From positions 16,063,660 through 16,127,659 of the forward strand of contig NC_134999.1 of NCBI RefSeq assembly GCF_051020985.1: DNA of 64,000 nucleotides, read 5' to 3'. A program made the position numbers and the translations under genes. This DNA comes from Nomia melanderi. Lineage: Eukaryota; Arthropoda; Insecta; Hymenoptera; Halictidae. Below, one piece after another: positions 48,449 to 59,460 of the stretch. The notes beneath the pieces are model-generated. The model saw only the letters and a list, made by a program, of their open reading frames with translations, ran no database searches and was not told where the DNA came from. Positions within the stretch are counted from its first letter, which is position 1, and every line of letters begins with the position of its first letter.

Positions 48449-49461
48449 TGGGAAATTTTGTTTCTTATGACGGGAACGGTGTAACTGTTCCCTATGGCAC
48501 TGTGATGGTAAATAAACGTTAGATGAAGATTTATAGATAACGCTAATATTTAAGCAAGTTTGCTGAACATTTTATAACTTGCTACGAAGTTCCGTGGCAT
48601 TTTATAATAACAAAGTTCCTTCAAATTCCCCGACCGTCCATGTGATAGATGAATACAACCTCCGTGCATCGCTCCGTTTTCTACATTGATCGAGCACGTA
48701 GAACGTGAGAAATTCCATCGCGGCTGATCCGTCATTGACCCGTATCACTCGCAGCGAAGCGGACAGCCAGATACGAAGGTTTCCTTCCGGAAACTTGCGA
48801 TACACATTACGCGTATCTCGTCACCCGCGCATAAACCGCTCGAGCAAGCTATACTTTCGCGATAAATGTCACTTCGGGACACAACGTATTACAAAGCTGC
48901 AAACATTACCGCGAACGAAGCATTCCGTTCCGTGGGAATGTTCGAAATGATATCGGTTCGAGCAGATCCGCTCGCCGCCTCGCCGATAAGTGAAAAATAA
49001 CGCGCCGGAAATCAGGTTAATATATATTTATGATGAGGCGACCGGTTCCGGTGAATTCCCTATTTGACAGGGACACATGGCCACCATCAATCCGCCGGCA
49101 ATTTTGCCGGCATTACGCCGCGTAATAAAATAATGCACCAATGAATTTGGTGGGCGCGAGTTTCCCATTCCTGCGGCCCATCAAACGCGCGCTCTCGCGC
49201 GCTGCCTTGGTTTAACGAGCAACCACGCGACAAACCGATAACAATGGACAAATTTCAATTAGCGTTCGATGGCGCGAATGAATTTAATTGTTCCCGCGAA
49301 AACCTGGCGTTTGTCACCTCGCCGACGGCGAACGATGCTTGACGTGCTTTGTCGTCGCACGTCCGACGTCAATCGAAGTATTTTTATACGTCGACGTCTT
49401 TACCGAGTCATTAATATATAATACAAAACTGAACGCGTCGATGGAACCTCATATTTCAATG
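48449..49461. other. Non-coding, no recognised gene
   Basis: Nothing beyond GC/AT alternation was identified. Confidence 0.5.
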
Positions 49462-49708
49462 TTAACCAGCTAACTGTGTTCGACAAACATACACGTCATC
49501 TTAAAGCTTGAAATGATACTAATCCTTTCAACGATGAATTCTTGATTTTTGCAAATAAACACGTAATTCTTCTTTCTTATGACTTTTCATTAAAATATAC
49601 CCTAGATGCATTCTTCCTGCGTTTGATGAGTATACACTTAATTTTTTTGATTTTATTGCGCGCAATACGAGACATTTTTGAAACTAAATTCCACAGTTAA
49701 CAGGTTAA
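49462..49708. mobile_element. TTAA element, family B, complete copy
   Basis: Left TTAACCAGCTAACTGTG; complement of right TTAACCTGTTAACTGTGG; 247 bp. Internal ACGTCATCTTAAAGCTTGAA holds the TTAA used as an insertion site in the copy at 62309. Confidence 0.87.
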
Positions 49709-50698
49709 ATCATTGCATACTCGAATCAAAAGGGAAAACTAGATAAATGATCATACCCACGGAAAGCTATAATACTAAACTACAACCACAATCAACTAAA
49801 ACATTCCTCGAAACTTATACCAATAAAATTTACCTCGCAGTTTACCGAAGTTCCTCTAAGACCACGCAACGCGAATACCAAACACAGATCACGCCCAAAA
49901 ATAAGCAACACGGGACACATGTAGAACCCCATAAAGTGGCAAACAGATCATTCAGTGGCACGAAACATAACCCCATTTCGTCCGAAAAGCTCGCGGCAAC
50001 AGAGAAACCCCCGGAATCGCGCCACAAAGTCGGCAGTCGAAAGTTCGCGGATCGTTTCCAGGCAGTTGTCATTGAATTACAGGAAACCGTCGTGTACAGG
50101 TTATACGAAGAAGGACGGGTTGTTTCAGGTTCGACGCGGCGGAGAGCGCGCGGGCCGCGTCGTAAAAATTCATGGCCGAAATTTACGACAGCGCGAGCGG
50201 GGGCTTCGAAATTTCCGCCTAACGATCCCCGCTCCGGAGGTGTTCCCTCGCTGGAAAATGGAAGCGTATGCGGCGGGGGTGGCGAAAAGGGAGGCGAGTG
50301 CTCGCCAGTTTTATTGGAGGCTCGTTTATGAGCCGTTTGCCGGCCGCTCTTTTACGAGCTATCGATAAATAAGCGGGCCCGGTCATGCGATAAAAGCGGA
50401 ACGCCTGGCGTCCGGCCTGTGTCGCCGCGCCGCGCCGCGTCGGGAGGAATTAGAGAAACGTAATTGCAAATCCTCGCCGGACCCCGCGTCGCGTCGCGTC
50501 GCGTCGATTAAATCGAGGCCAAAAAAGTATCGCGTTTCTTTCCGATCGCAGCCGGATTTCGCGGCGATCCGGTTTCGACGGGTTCACGAGGTGCCTTGTG
50601 CGCGACTGGCCTCGAGGAAGCTAATGCATCGGAACGAAATATAGAAGAATGGGGAACGGCGATTCTTTTCCGGTTTACGACGGGGATTTATTGTGTCT
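49709..50698. other. Non-coding, no recognised gene
   Basis: Two overlapping plus-strand frames at 49747-50368 lack motifs. CGTCG-type repeat at about 50485-50507. Confidence 0.5.
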
Positions 50699-50700
50699 TT

Positions 50701-51265
50701 AACCCTTTGCACTATAGAGGGTTATCGCTGGAAATACTCGATATTTTCTAATGAGATGCAGATTATTTCTGAGTTGAGGTGGCGAGAAGCATGCATTGAG
50801 GAACAGTGTTTTCTTTGAATATTTCAAAGTCATTCTGGAAATACTCGATATTTTCTAATGAGATGCAGATTATTTGTGAGTTGAGTTAACGAGAAACATG
50901 CATTGAGGAAGAAAACTATTTTCTTTGAATATTTCAATTTCATTCTTTGAATATTTCAAAGTCATTCTGGAAATACTTAATATTTTCTAATGAGATGCAG
51001 ATGATTTCTGAGTTGAGCTGGCGAGAAACATGCATTGAGGAAGAACAGTGTTTTCTTTGAATATTTCAATTTCATTCTTTGAATATTTCAAAGTCATTCT
51101 GGAAATACTTAATATTTTCTAATGAGATGCAGATGATTTCTGAGTCGAGTTGACGAGAAACATGCATTGAGGAAGAAAACTATTTTCATTAAATATTTCA
51201 ATTTCATTCTTTGAATATTTCAAAGTCATTCTGGAAAAATTCAATATTTTCTAATGAGCTGCAGA
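50701..51265 (-). repeat. 107/132-bp tandem array grown from inside a family A element
   Basis: It follows a family A end (TTAACCCTTTGCACTATAG at 50699). Units begin CTGGAAATACTCGATATTTT at 50728, 50835, 50967, 51099 and 51231 (periods 107, 132, 132, 132). ATGCATTGAGGAA and GAATATTTCAA correspond to the reversed interior of the copy at 53693-53914. The opposite terminal repeat is missing. Confidence 0.85.
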
Positions 51266-51693
51266 CGAGTTTTGAGTTGCGCTCAATGATATTACGATTG
51301 GGATAGCAGTATTTGGGTAAGCGACTGAGAATTGTATTTTTCAGGGTGGTTCAAAGTTCACTCGCGCAGTGATTGAGATTTATGTGAAAGCTAGTCAAAG
51401 GATTATAATTAACGTTCTATTTAATGAACGGTAGAAGAGATTAATCCAAATAATTTCGAGATCCCCTATTGTTTCCAAACTAAAATAAATCGTTCTTAAC
51501 TTAGATAATTATATCTGCACAACTGCGTCAATAAAAATCGACCCAAACATTTCCCAAGTAATGCTTATAAAATTCAATATAAATAAAATTGACTTGTTCC
51601 GTAAATCTAGTAACTAGTAAAATTAGATAAACATCATTTAGTAAACGTTTCAATTTCAACTGATGCGATTATAAAAATCTTAATCGTCTATCT

Positions 51694-52232
51694 TTAACCA
51701 GTTAACTACGTTTGACGAGTATACACGTCATCTTAAAATCCAAACTATATTAATTCTTCCAACGAGAAAGTATTTATTTTTTTAGATAAACATGTTATTC
51801 TTTTTCTTTTTGCTTTAGCTTTTCATTAGAATATATTATAGGCACATTTGCTCTGCGATTTTCGAATATACACTTCGTTATTTGATTTCATTGCGAGTAT
51901 TATCAGAGATTTCTGAAATGAACCGTTTGGATGCTGAACAACTTTTGTGGATATTTACCAAAAATACGGAAGTGATTGGGTGTGTATACAAAAAAATTAA
52001 TAAGAGTACTTATCTAATGAGATCACAAATATTGTGTTATTACAAAAAATATCAAAAAATAACATTTATTCAAATAAATTTACTTTGATTTACTTCTTGA
52101 AAAACATAGTAAGAAAATTATAATTGACATTGATAAACAAAAGCGCCTCCGCGCTTTCCGCAATTTTGGCACCACACAAGAAAAGCGCTATAGCGCTCCT
52201 CAGCACTCAAACGGTTAAATTCCACAGGTTAA
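51694..52232. mobile_element. TTAA element, family B, split by a family D insertion
   Basis: Left TTAACCAGTTAACTACG; right ATTCCACAGGTTAA after the insert. Without 51919-52218 it is 243 bp, matching the 247-248 bp of intact copies. Confidence 0.85.
51919..52218 (-). mobile_element. TTAA element, family D, inserted in family B
   Basis: Left TGAACCGTTTGGATGCTG (one target base changed); right CTCAGCACTCAAACGGTTAA; 300 bp. Reversed relative to 47964-48236, with extensive similarity. Confidence 0.85.
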
Positions 52233-53020
52233 ACTAGTTTCCAAGATCTGTACAAACCATCGATTATCTAAGAGCAACTCTCAAAACAATCCCAACAATA
52301 AGTATCAAACCTGGCGTCAAAGATTTATTAAAAAATTATATTCCATTGCGGACAATGGCCAAACGCGATTGTTTATCTCCGACCATATCTCACTACAAGG
52401 TATCCCGAAATATATTCATTGAATGAAACATTCCCGGTCGAGCGGGCAGAATATTTCCAGCAGGAAATCCTCGGACGAGGCAGGACTCCGATTCTCAAAT
52501 TAACGAACCGTTTCTGTTATACTAACGGGCCGTCCCGCGATTCTATATCGACGTTTTCGACAACATCCTCGTTAAAATCCCGTGAAAACCGGGCACAGTA
52601 TCCGCTATCATCGCAGCGTAACGTTTCAGACAACCCGCGGCTACTTCGATGATCATTACAGAATAATAAACGCCGCACACCTGGATATCCTGTTGCTCTC
52701 CGGGAGAGCTCATGGCTCACTCGCTGTAACGGTGGAACATCGCGTCAAATGTTCCCGCGAAATCCGACGTAAATTCCCGAATTTTCATTCGCCGCGACCG
52801 AGACGTCACTCCGACGCTATTAGACGCTGGAAACTTTCCCCCTAAATTAAAACAAACTTCGAACGTTCCGCGTAACCAAGCGGTCACGACGATAGCGGGT
52901 TTTCGCGTTCTACAGCTCAATCTTTTATCAAGTAACGTCCGTAATCACCGTATTAACTCGCGAGTGTTCCAACTCTCGCGTTCTCCGAGTCTTCGCCGAG
53001 TGGATTATGTTTCCGTCATT
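52233..53020. other. Non-coding, no recognised gene
   Basis: Frames at 52419-52920 overlap on both strands and lack motifs. Confidence 0.5.
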
Positions 53021-53512
53021 TTTTAATGCTGGTAATTTGCTCGGTAGAATTTTGAACGTTTTATGAAGTACCGTTCGTTTCTGTTGTAACGGAGACACCT
53101 GATATTGGAAGTGATTAGTAATTATATGGTAACAATTCTCACGTTGCTATTTAGTTAGTTAAGTATTACTGAATGTTTACATTCTTTCGAGCAGTATAAT
53201 GCAAATGAGAATAATACTGGAATTGTAGATAAAAGAGTTGAGTACGAAAATTTGCTCTCAGCTATATTTTTGAGAAAACATTCCTAAAGCCAGACGAAGA
53301 TCTAAATGAATTTAACTTTCTAAGCTTGCAATGTTGAATTGCGAGGAGACGGTTTGCATTAATTTTTTATATAGTACCGTTCATTCTATTGTAACAAAGA
53401 CACCTGACATTGGAAATAATTAGTAATTACATAGTAATGCAATTTTCACGTTGCTGTTTAGTTATTTAAGTATTACTGAATATTTACATTCTTTCTGAGT
53501 GTTTTCGATCAT
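53021..53512. repeat. Family F-like fragments flanking a dispersed 110-bp repeat
   Basis: TAGTACCGTTCATTCTATTG-type segments at about 53064 and 53372 are about 308 bp apart and resemble the family F interior. Between them, 53193-53300 (GCAGTATAATGCAAATGAGA ... TTTTTGAGAAAACATTCC) recurs at 58231 and 58440. Confidence 0.65.
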
Positions 53513-53692
53513 TAACACTAAAGGTACCAACACTTTGTATGTTCCTACCGTAACTAATCAAATTGTCGGTTACGAAATAAAGGTGACCTTGTTAGACGAT
53601 AACTGCCTCTCATTGAAAACAAAACCAAAGAGCAAGATTGAAAAACCGATTAATCGAGCAATATAGAAATCGATGTGGACTCTTAATCCTTT

Positions 53693-53914
53693 GCACTCGA
53701 GAGGTGACTCACCACTCGATTTCATACAGTAAAACTATAAAATTTGATATTTAATAGTACACTCTGCATAACGTATCGATTCGAAGAATATCGAAATAAA
53801 ATAGCTTTGTTCCTCAATGCACATACGATTTCTCTTCGTTTCACAAAATATCTTCGTCTCATCATAAAATATTAAAATATATCTATTGAAAAACTTCCGA
53901 GTGCAAAGAATTAA
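53693..53914 (+). mobile_element. TTAA element, family A, complete copy
   Basis: Left TTAATCCTTTGCACTCGAG with AGGTGACTCACC; complement of right TTAATTCTTTGCACTCGG; 222 bp. Confidence 0.85.
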
Positions 53915-54250
53915 TAACAATTGTACCAAAGACACTTTCGAATTCAAGAAAGGTACAATAGTTCCATTTTTCCAGTCGTTTCTCAAGAATATCTACATAG
54001 AACGTCTAAATACTATATAATGTATCAATTTGAGAAATATCGAAATAAAATAGTTTTGTTCCTCAATAAACATATGATTTCTTTTCGTTTTACAAAATAT
54101 CATCTCCATCCCATCGAAAAATGTTCAAATATTTCTAACGAAAAACTTCCGAGTGCAGAGGGTTGATAACAATTGTAACAAAGATACTTTCGAATTCAAG
54201 AAAGGTACAACAGTTCCATTTTTCCAGCCGTTTCTCAAGAATATCTAGAA
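53770..54250 (+). repeat. 252-bp tandem duplication that copies half of a family A element
   Basis: AATATCGAAATAAAATAG..., the right element end, and the following AGATACTTTCGAATTCAAGA-type flank are repeated with an offset of 252 bp (53911 versus 54163). The duplicate element therefore has only a right end. Confidence 0.88.
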
Positions 54251-54834
54251 TGTCTAGACGCACCGACGTCCGTGGCACAGTTAATTGAATAACGAGACCA
54301 AGACTTCTTCGGTTGTTGAAAATTTCGCTTCTTCTTCCGCGGGATTCACCTCGCGGTCTAGTGAATACCCGGAGAACGGCGCTTTGTAATTCCCCGCTGA
54401 CAGAGAGGATGATGCATCCTCTATTTATTTAATAATTTTGATCGAGCACCTCATTATCCGTACTCTCTCCGCTTAACCAGCTTTGTGCTCGCCGCGGCGG
54501 CGACGGCGACGGCGGCGGCGGCCGCCATTTTCCCGCCGACTTTTCCCCGGGTCTTATGCAAAACACTGGAATTGGCCGTAGGAACCTTAAGGAGTTTTAT
54601 CCAGGCGTATCTTTGATCCCGAGAACATCAAGATCTGTCACGATTATCCGCAATCTCTTTTGCGCTCGAGCCGGGCCTGCCACGGCGAGCCGCACCCCGC
54701 GTCCTATTTCGCTAACAGTAAGCTTCAGTAATTTTTACAAAGACTCCGGACAATCTTGCTTGTCCCGCCTCCAGGCGAGATTACTTTGAAAATTTCATGA
54801 CGATCTACCTCTATGATAATGAAGCTGAAGATGA
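54251..54834. other. Non-coding, GC-rich
   Basis: GGCGACGGCGACGGCGGCGG at about 54501-54520, followed by GCCGCCATTTTCCCGCC. Looks CpG-island-like. No exon recognised. Confidence 0.5.
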
Positions 54835-55029
54835 TTAACCTTTCCGGTACTAAGGGTGACTATAATCGCCGGCCACAAAAGTGGATAAAACTGATATGAT
54901 CATAAGTATCATTTATTCGCAAAGAAAAAATGTCAAACGGTGTAAGAAATATTCGTTTCATCTATTGGATTTCTACTGTTTATATATGTTGAAACGTGGA
55001 AAATATATATCGATGGCAAAATTCTCGAA
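54835..55029 (+). mobile_element. TTAA element fragment, family G
   Basis: TTAACCTTTCCGGTACTAAG then GGTGACTATAATCGCCGG and CCACAAAAGTGG match the right part of 22868-23329. No right end; the right limit is arbitrary. Confidence 0.6.
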
Positions 55030-55490
55030 TTAATCCTTTGACCTACGATTTATATCTTAGCTATGATCGATGCGACTACTCTATCGTTAATAATTTATTA
55101 GGAATAGACAATTTCCATGGTTATTCTATGTCTACGTTTACTTTAACCCTTTGAACTCTGTAGGCTCCAATATTGCACCAGATCTAATATTAAATATTTT
55201 AATGAATTTTAAGGAAACTACCTTAAAATTATTAGATCTTCCAAATATACAAAGTTTGTACTGAGAAGGGTATTAAAGGTCTAAGAAATGTTATAACATT
55301 GTTAATTTTCAGTAGGACTACTATCAAAATTGCTAGGAGTTGCTGACATATCAAAAAACTATGTGGAGTGCTAAGGGTTAAAGGTTAATTATTAATAACA
55401 GAAAATTAATATTTAATTTATATTTTAAAAAGTATAAATAATAGTTAGATTTCTCGGATTCAGTTAAGAATTTTCGAGGCAAAGGGTTAA
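55030..55490. mobile_element. TTAA element, family W, split by a family M insertion
   Basis: Left TTAATCCTTTGACCTACG; complement of right TTAACCCTTTGCCTCG. TTAATAATTTATTAGGAATA is shared with the fragment at 57186-57302. Native length 226 bp. Confidence 0.65.
55143..55381. mobile_element. TTAA element, family M, inserted in family W
   Basis: Left TTAACCCTTTGAACTCTG; complement of right TTAACCCTTAGCACTCCAC; 239 bp. Confidence 0.7.
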
Positions 55491-55732
55491 GTAACCATAT
55501 AAAGTAACTGCATTCGTATTCGGTCTGATGTAATATTAACACTTCGGAGTTCGAAGTATTCTTGGTTTTCCATTTTGAAAAATGTCTAGCACGCGGGTTG
55601 ATTCTATTGCGGGCCAGCGCTAATAATAGATTCCTTTGGTAATTTAATTTGGACGAATTGGAGAGGTCGGACCTGCGGTCACATATGAAATGATTATAAT
55701 AGTACAAATAGTTATAGCAGAAACTTGAATAT

Positions 55733-56242
55733 TTAACCCCTTAGACACCGTTCGCCCTAAAGATGCTTGAAAAATTTGGTTTCGGTATACTGTTGATCAG
55801 ACGCAAAATGAATTCTAGAGATTTCTTGAGTTGGCAAGAAAGTAATTTCGGTTTTTTGAGGGAAGAACGCAATTTTTAATTTTCTTCGATTGTAAAGGAA
55901 ATCATACGAAATTTGTTTCTATAGTAACCTGAGTGTCAAGTACTGTTAATAATGTCAACTACCTGTCAAATAATGTCAAATAATATCAAATTACTGTCAA
56001 TAAAGGAAACAAATGATAACATTGATAGAAGAATGACAAAATGAACATAACGTTGTCTGTGCAAACCGAAATTACTTTCTCGCCAACCCGATAATTCAAC
56101 AATTATTCCATTAGTCATATATTATACAAATATGATTATTTTAGATAGACTTCATTCGTTTCAATTCAGTGTTTTCATGGATTTAATACACGTTCATAGA
56201 AATACGCGTCGACGCAATAATCTGTCATAGCCAAAGGCTTAA
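55733..56242. mobile_element. TTAA element with CCCCTTAGACACC ends, split by a mariner-like MITE
   Basis: Left TTAACCCCTTAGACACCG; complement of right TTAAGCCTTTGGCTATGAC. Removing the mariner-like insert leaves about 245-250 bp. Confidence 0.6.
55827..56092 (+). mobile_element. Mariner-like MITE with GTTGGCAAGAAAGTAATTTC ends
   Basis: Left GTTGGCAAGAAAGTAATTTC; complement of right GGTTGGCGAGAAAGTAATTT. These are near-identical inverted ends of mariner type, with a TA next to the right end. About 265 bp, with no transposase. Confidence 0.8.
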
Positions 56243-56554
56243 GTGTTGAAGAAAATTGAATGTCTATGGCGTACGTGTAATTGGCGTACTATTTACTTTC
56301 GCTACTAAGTTCGTGTAACACTTTACTAACTACAGTTTAAAAGAAATGCAACAAAATTATCATTCTACTTCAATTAGAAATTTAATTTGAAGATAATACA
56401 TTGATACCAGCAAAATAATTGTTCGCTCTGATCCGTGGGTAATGAACAACATTGATTATCAAATTATTCTAGAAATCTTCATCGCGAGTCTCACTCGTCA
56501 TTGTAAGGCAAGAGGTTAAATACTACTTTCGCGACTTACGGAGAGTTCATTCAA
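56243..56554. mobile_element. Probable TTAA element remnant, right end only
   Basis: Ends CATTGTAAGGCAAGAGGTTAA at about 56497-56517, preceded by GCGAGTCTCACTCG, a short palindrome. The left end was not found. Confidence 0.4.
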
Positions 56555-56799
56555 CCGACCTTGACCTACAACAACGAGTGAGACTCGTGGTGAAGATTTT
56601 CAACATGATTCAACAAATATATATAGTACTCAGTTCATTTGAATTCCAAGTAAATGTTATTCTTTCACAATTAACTATTATACTTAAAAGGAGATATAGG
56701 CATAAAATATGCTTAGAATTTTTATTTTCCTCCAACCAATCATTAATGACAAAGTAGCCGATCATAGTTGAGAAATAAATCACAGGCCAGGGGGATTAG
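56555..56799. mobile_element. TTAA element, family W, near-complete copy with eroded target sites
   Basis: Left CCTTGACCTACAACAACGAG; right CACAGGCCAGGGGGATTAG. It shares AATGACAAAGTAGCCG with 57186-57302. Confidence 0.6.
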
Positions 56800-56801
56800 C
56801 A

Positions 56802-56945
56802 ATTAACACAAGAACTACCGAGCATTCAACTTGATATTTTCAAATTTTTATATAGAAACTCTTAGAACGCAGTTATTGACATACCAATTATTAAGAAGTC
56901 CATTTCTTTAGTAATTTCGCAGAGGAGCATCTGTTATTTTTTTAA
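56802..56945. mobile_element. Left half of a family C element
   Basis: TTAACACAAGAACTACC followed by TATATAGAAACTC and TTCTTTAGTAATTTCGCAGA, as in other family C copies. It stops at the family B element without its right end. Confidence 0.6.
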
Positions 56946-57189
56946 CCAGTGAACTGTGGAATTTAGTTGGAAAAACCTCTGGTTCTGCGCGCAATAAAAT
57001 CGAAAAATGGAGCGTGTACTCGTCGAACGCAGGACGAATGCACGTGCAGTATATTTTAATGAAAGATCAAAGTGAAACACAGAAGAATTACATGTTTATG
57101 TGAAACAATAAAGAATTTATTGAAAGAATTAGTATCATATCAAGCTTTACAATGACGTGTATACTCGTCAAACACAGTTAACTGGTTAA
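56942..57189. mobile_element. TTAA element, family B, complete copy with mismatched flanks
   Basis: Left TTAACCAGTGAACTGTGG; right CACAGTTAACTGGTTAA; 248 bp. The left neighbour is half a family C element and the right neighbour is half a family W element. Confidence 0.87.
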
Positions 57190-57303
57190 AAGGAAATATA
57201 GGTATAACATTATTAGAATCTTCCTCTTTCCCCAATAAATTATTAATGACAAAGTAGCCGTATCGGTCAGAGTCGAGAAAGAAATTACAGGCCAAAGGGT
57301 TAA
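57186..57303. mobile_element. Right half of a family W element
   Basis: TTAAAAGGAAATATAGGTAT through GGCCAAAGGGTTAA matches the second half of 56555-56799. Confidence 0.65.
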
Positions 57304-58190
57304 CAAGGAATTGGATTTCGTGATGCTGCGGTGTCGCCATCGGCCATTAACCGAATCACCATTGCAGAAATAACAACGCAGGGGGCCCGCGATGAAAATT
57401 CAGCGACTGCGCGGCGTCTAGACAGCGGGCGCGTTTAAAATATTCCGTATTTCGGAATAACGATTTAATTGGGTCACGGCAATGTTGCACGGCGAGGGCA
57501 AAAATATTGAGTGTGCTTCCGCGCAGCTAATAAACGCTCGAAATTGGGGCGAAGCTTCTTCGTTTAGAATTTCCCCGGGCGTTTCCAAGGTATTTTTTTT
57601 TTTATCCATTTTATTCGGTTTCAATTAATTCCATGGAGCTCGACACCTGTCACTCGAGATTGCTGGCTTTATTATCTCCGTTAGCAGTGAATCAGTTTTA
57701 TCTTTCACCCGACTGACTTTGTCCGAGGATCTTACAGTTGGCAACGTAACGGAATAAGCGGGGCGGATATTTGACAATAACGTGGAACTGATAAATCAAG
57801 AATAATGTAGAAATGATGAATTACCCTCGCGCAACGGGGAAACGTCTCCATTGCCTGGCGAGTGTCTACTATGCATAATAAGAGGCTCGCAGTCGAGTGC
57901 AAGTCAAACGGCGCGCGCTGCACACGATGAACGATACGCGGTGAATAACGCGGAGCTGCGTGCACACGTATCCACCGAAATTGCATATTTTTGTAGCGGC
58001 TAATGCACTTCATAGCGGCGGAGCCATTCGTCACGATCTCCGCTGTGCTGGCTCGTGGCGACGCGGATGTTTTCGAAATTCGACTAATGACGTGCTCTGT
58101 GTTCGGTAGAAAGGAGACGGTTTGCAATAAGTTCCGCGGGGTCTTTTAAAATTGTCCGTGACAGTGATGGAATGAATGTGTCGTTCAAAT
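57304..58190. other. Non-coding, no recognised gene
   Basis: GC-moderate sequence, with a minus-strand open frame at 57732-58127 lacking motifs. Confidence 0.5.
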
Positions 58191-58585
58191 AACTGCGAGA
58201 GAATCGTGCATCCTGTATGTTTGATAATGTTAACGAGTATTATAATGCAAATCCGAATGCTGCGGGAATTGTAGGTAAAAGTTCTGTGTGTAGGAACTTG
58301 CTCGATCTCAGCAATATTTTTGAGAAAACATTCCTAAAGTCAGACGAATTTCTCAATGAATTTCACTTTCTACGCTTGCAATACTGAATTGATGTGAAAA
58401 ATCACTGCGAGAGAATCGTGTATCCTATGTATTTACTAATGTTAGCGAGCAGTATAATTCAGATGCGAATAATACTGCAGAAATTGTAGATAAAAGAGTT
58501 ATGTATGAAAACTTGCTCGATCTCAGAAATATTTTTGAGAAAACATTCCCAATGCCCAACGAATTTCCAAACGAATGTCATGTAA
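58191..58585. repeat. Two copies of a dispersed 110-bp repeat, in tandem
   Basis: AGAGAATCGTGCATCCTGTA..., then AGTATAATGCAAATCCGAAT..., then TTTTTGAGAAAACATTCC at 58189-58340. It recurs at 58408-58550 and, in part, at 53193-53300. Confidence 0.75.
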
Positions 58586-59460
58586 TCTTAAAACTCGAAC
58601 ATTTGCAAATTTGACACTGCAGAACTCCACAAAATACAGTTCACAGAAACACCAAAATCCAATCAAAATCTCCATATTCACCAAGAAAAACCATCTCCCA
58701 TCTTAGCTCCATCTCCCAAATTACACCTCCAACCACTTGATTTCCCATGAACACCATATTACACTCTACTAGTTACACAGACGAAGTCCCAAACCGAACA
58801 CGATCGTCCCCATAATAAATCCGAGACGTTAGAACGCCGGGCATACGCAAGTGCCGGTTCAAGTAGTGCAGGCCAGTCATTAGTCAGACCCGATTGCCGT
58901 GCGAAGGGCGGGTATCAGATTAAAATGCATAGAACCCGAGGTGACTCGCAGGACAAAGCCGTAGCGCACTTTGAAACCCGAGGTGTGGTTAAATGAGAGG
59001 GGACCGTGTCGATGGGGGAATACAGGGGTGGCTCGTAATTCATGGGAAAAATCAAGGTGGCCCCCGATGCCGGGAGGATTATACGAGCTGAAGATAACGG
59101 TGTCGGTTAACGCTGGCGTCGCGACGTTGATGGCTCCGCGGAGGGAAAAGTTGCAGTCGCGAGGATGCTCGCGGGTTCGGCGGGGGCGGGATGCGGTGAC
59201 GAGGCCGTGGAATATAAAATTGCATATTCATACGGTCGGAACGCGGTGTTCGTGCGAGCACTTATCCCCGAGGCGAGAGCACGGATACGTACTTGCCCCG
59301 CGCCTTATCTGAACGAGCCGTCGGTGTGCGTTATCGAATCGTTCTCGCTTCAGCGAGGAATCGGGCCGCGGATAGGATGACGGGAACGACGGGGGAGGAC
59401 GGGGCTGCGGGCTCGCTTTCCTCCTATTGCGCGTCATTCGAAACTGTTCGAACGGAGAAA
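58586..59460. other. Non-coding, with one dispersed motif
   Basis: TCAAGTAGTGCAGGCCAGTC at 58859-58878 is followed by TTAGTCAGACCCG. GC-rich frames at 58971-59437 overlap on both strands. Confidence 0.5.
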
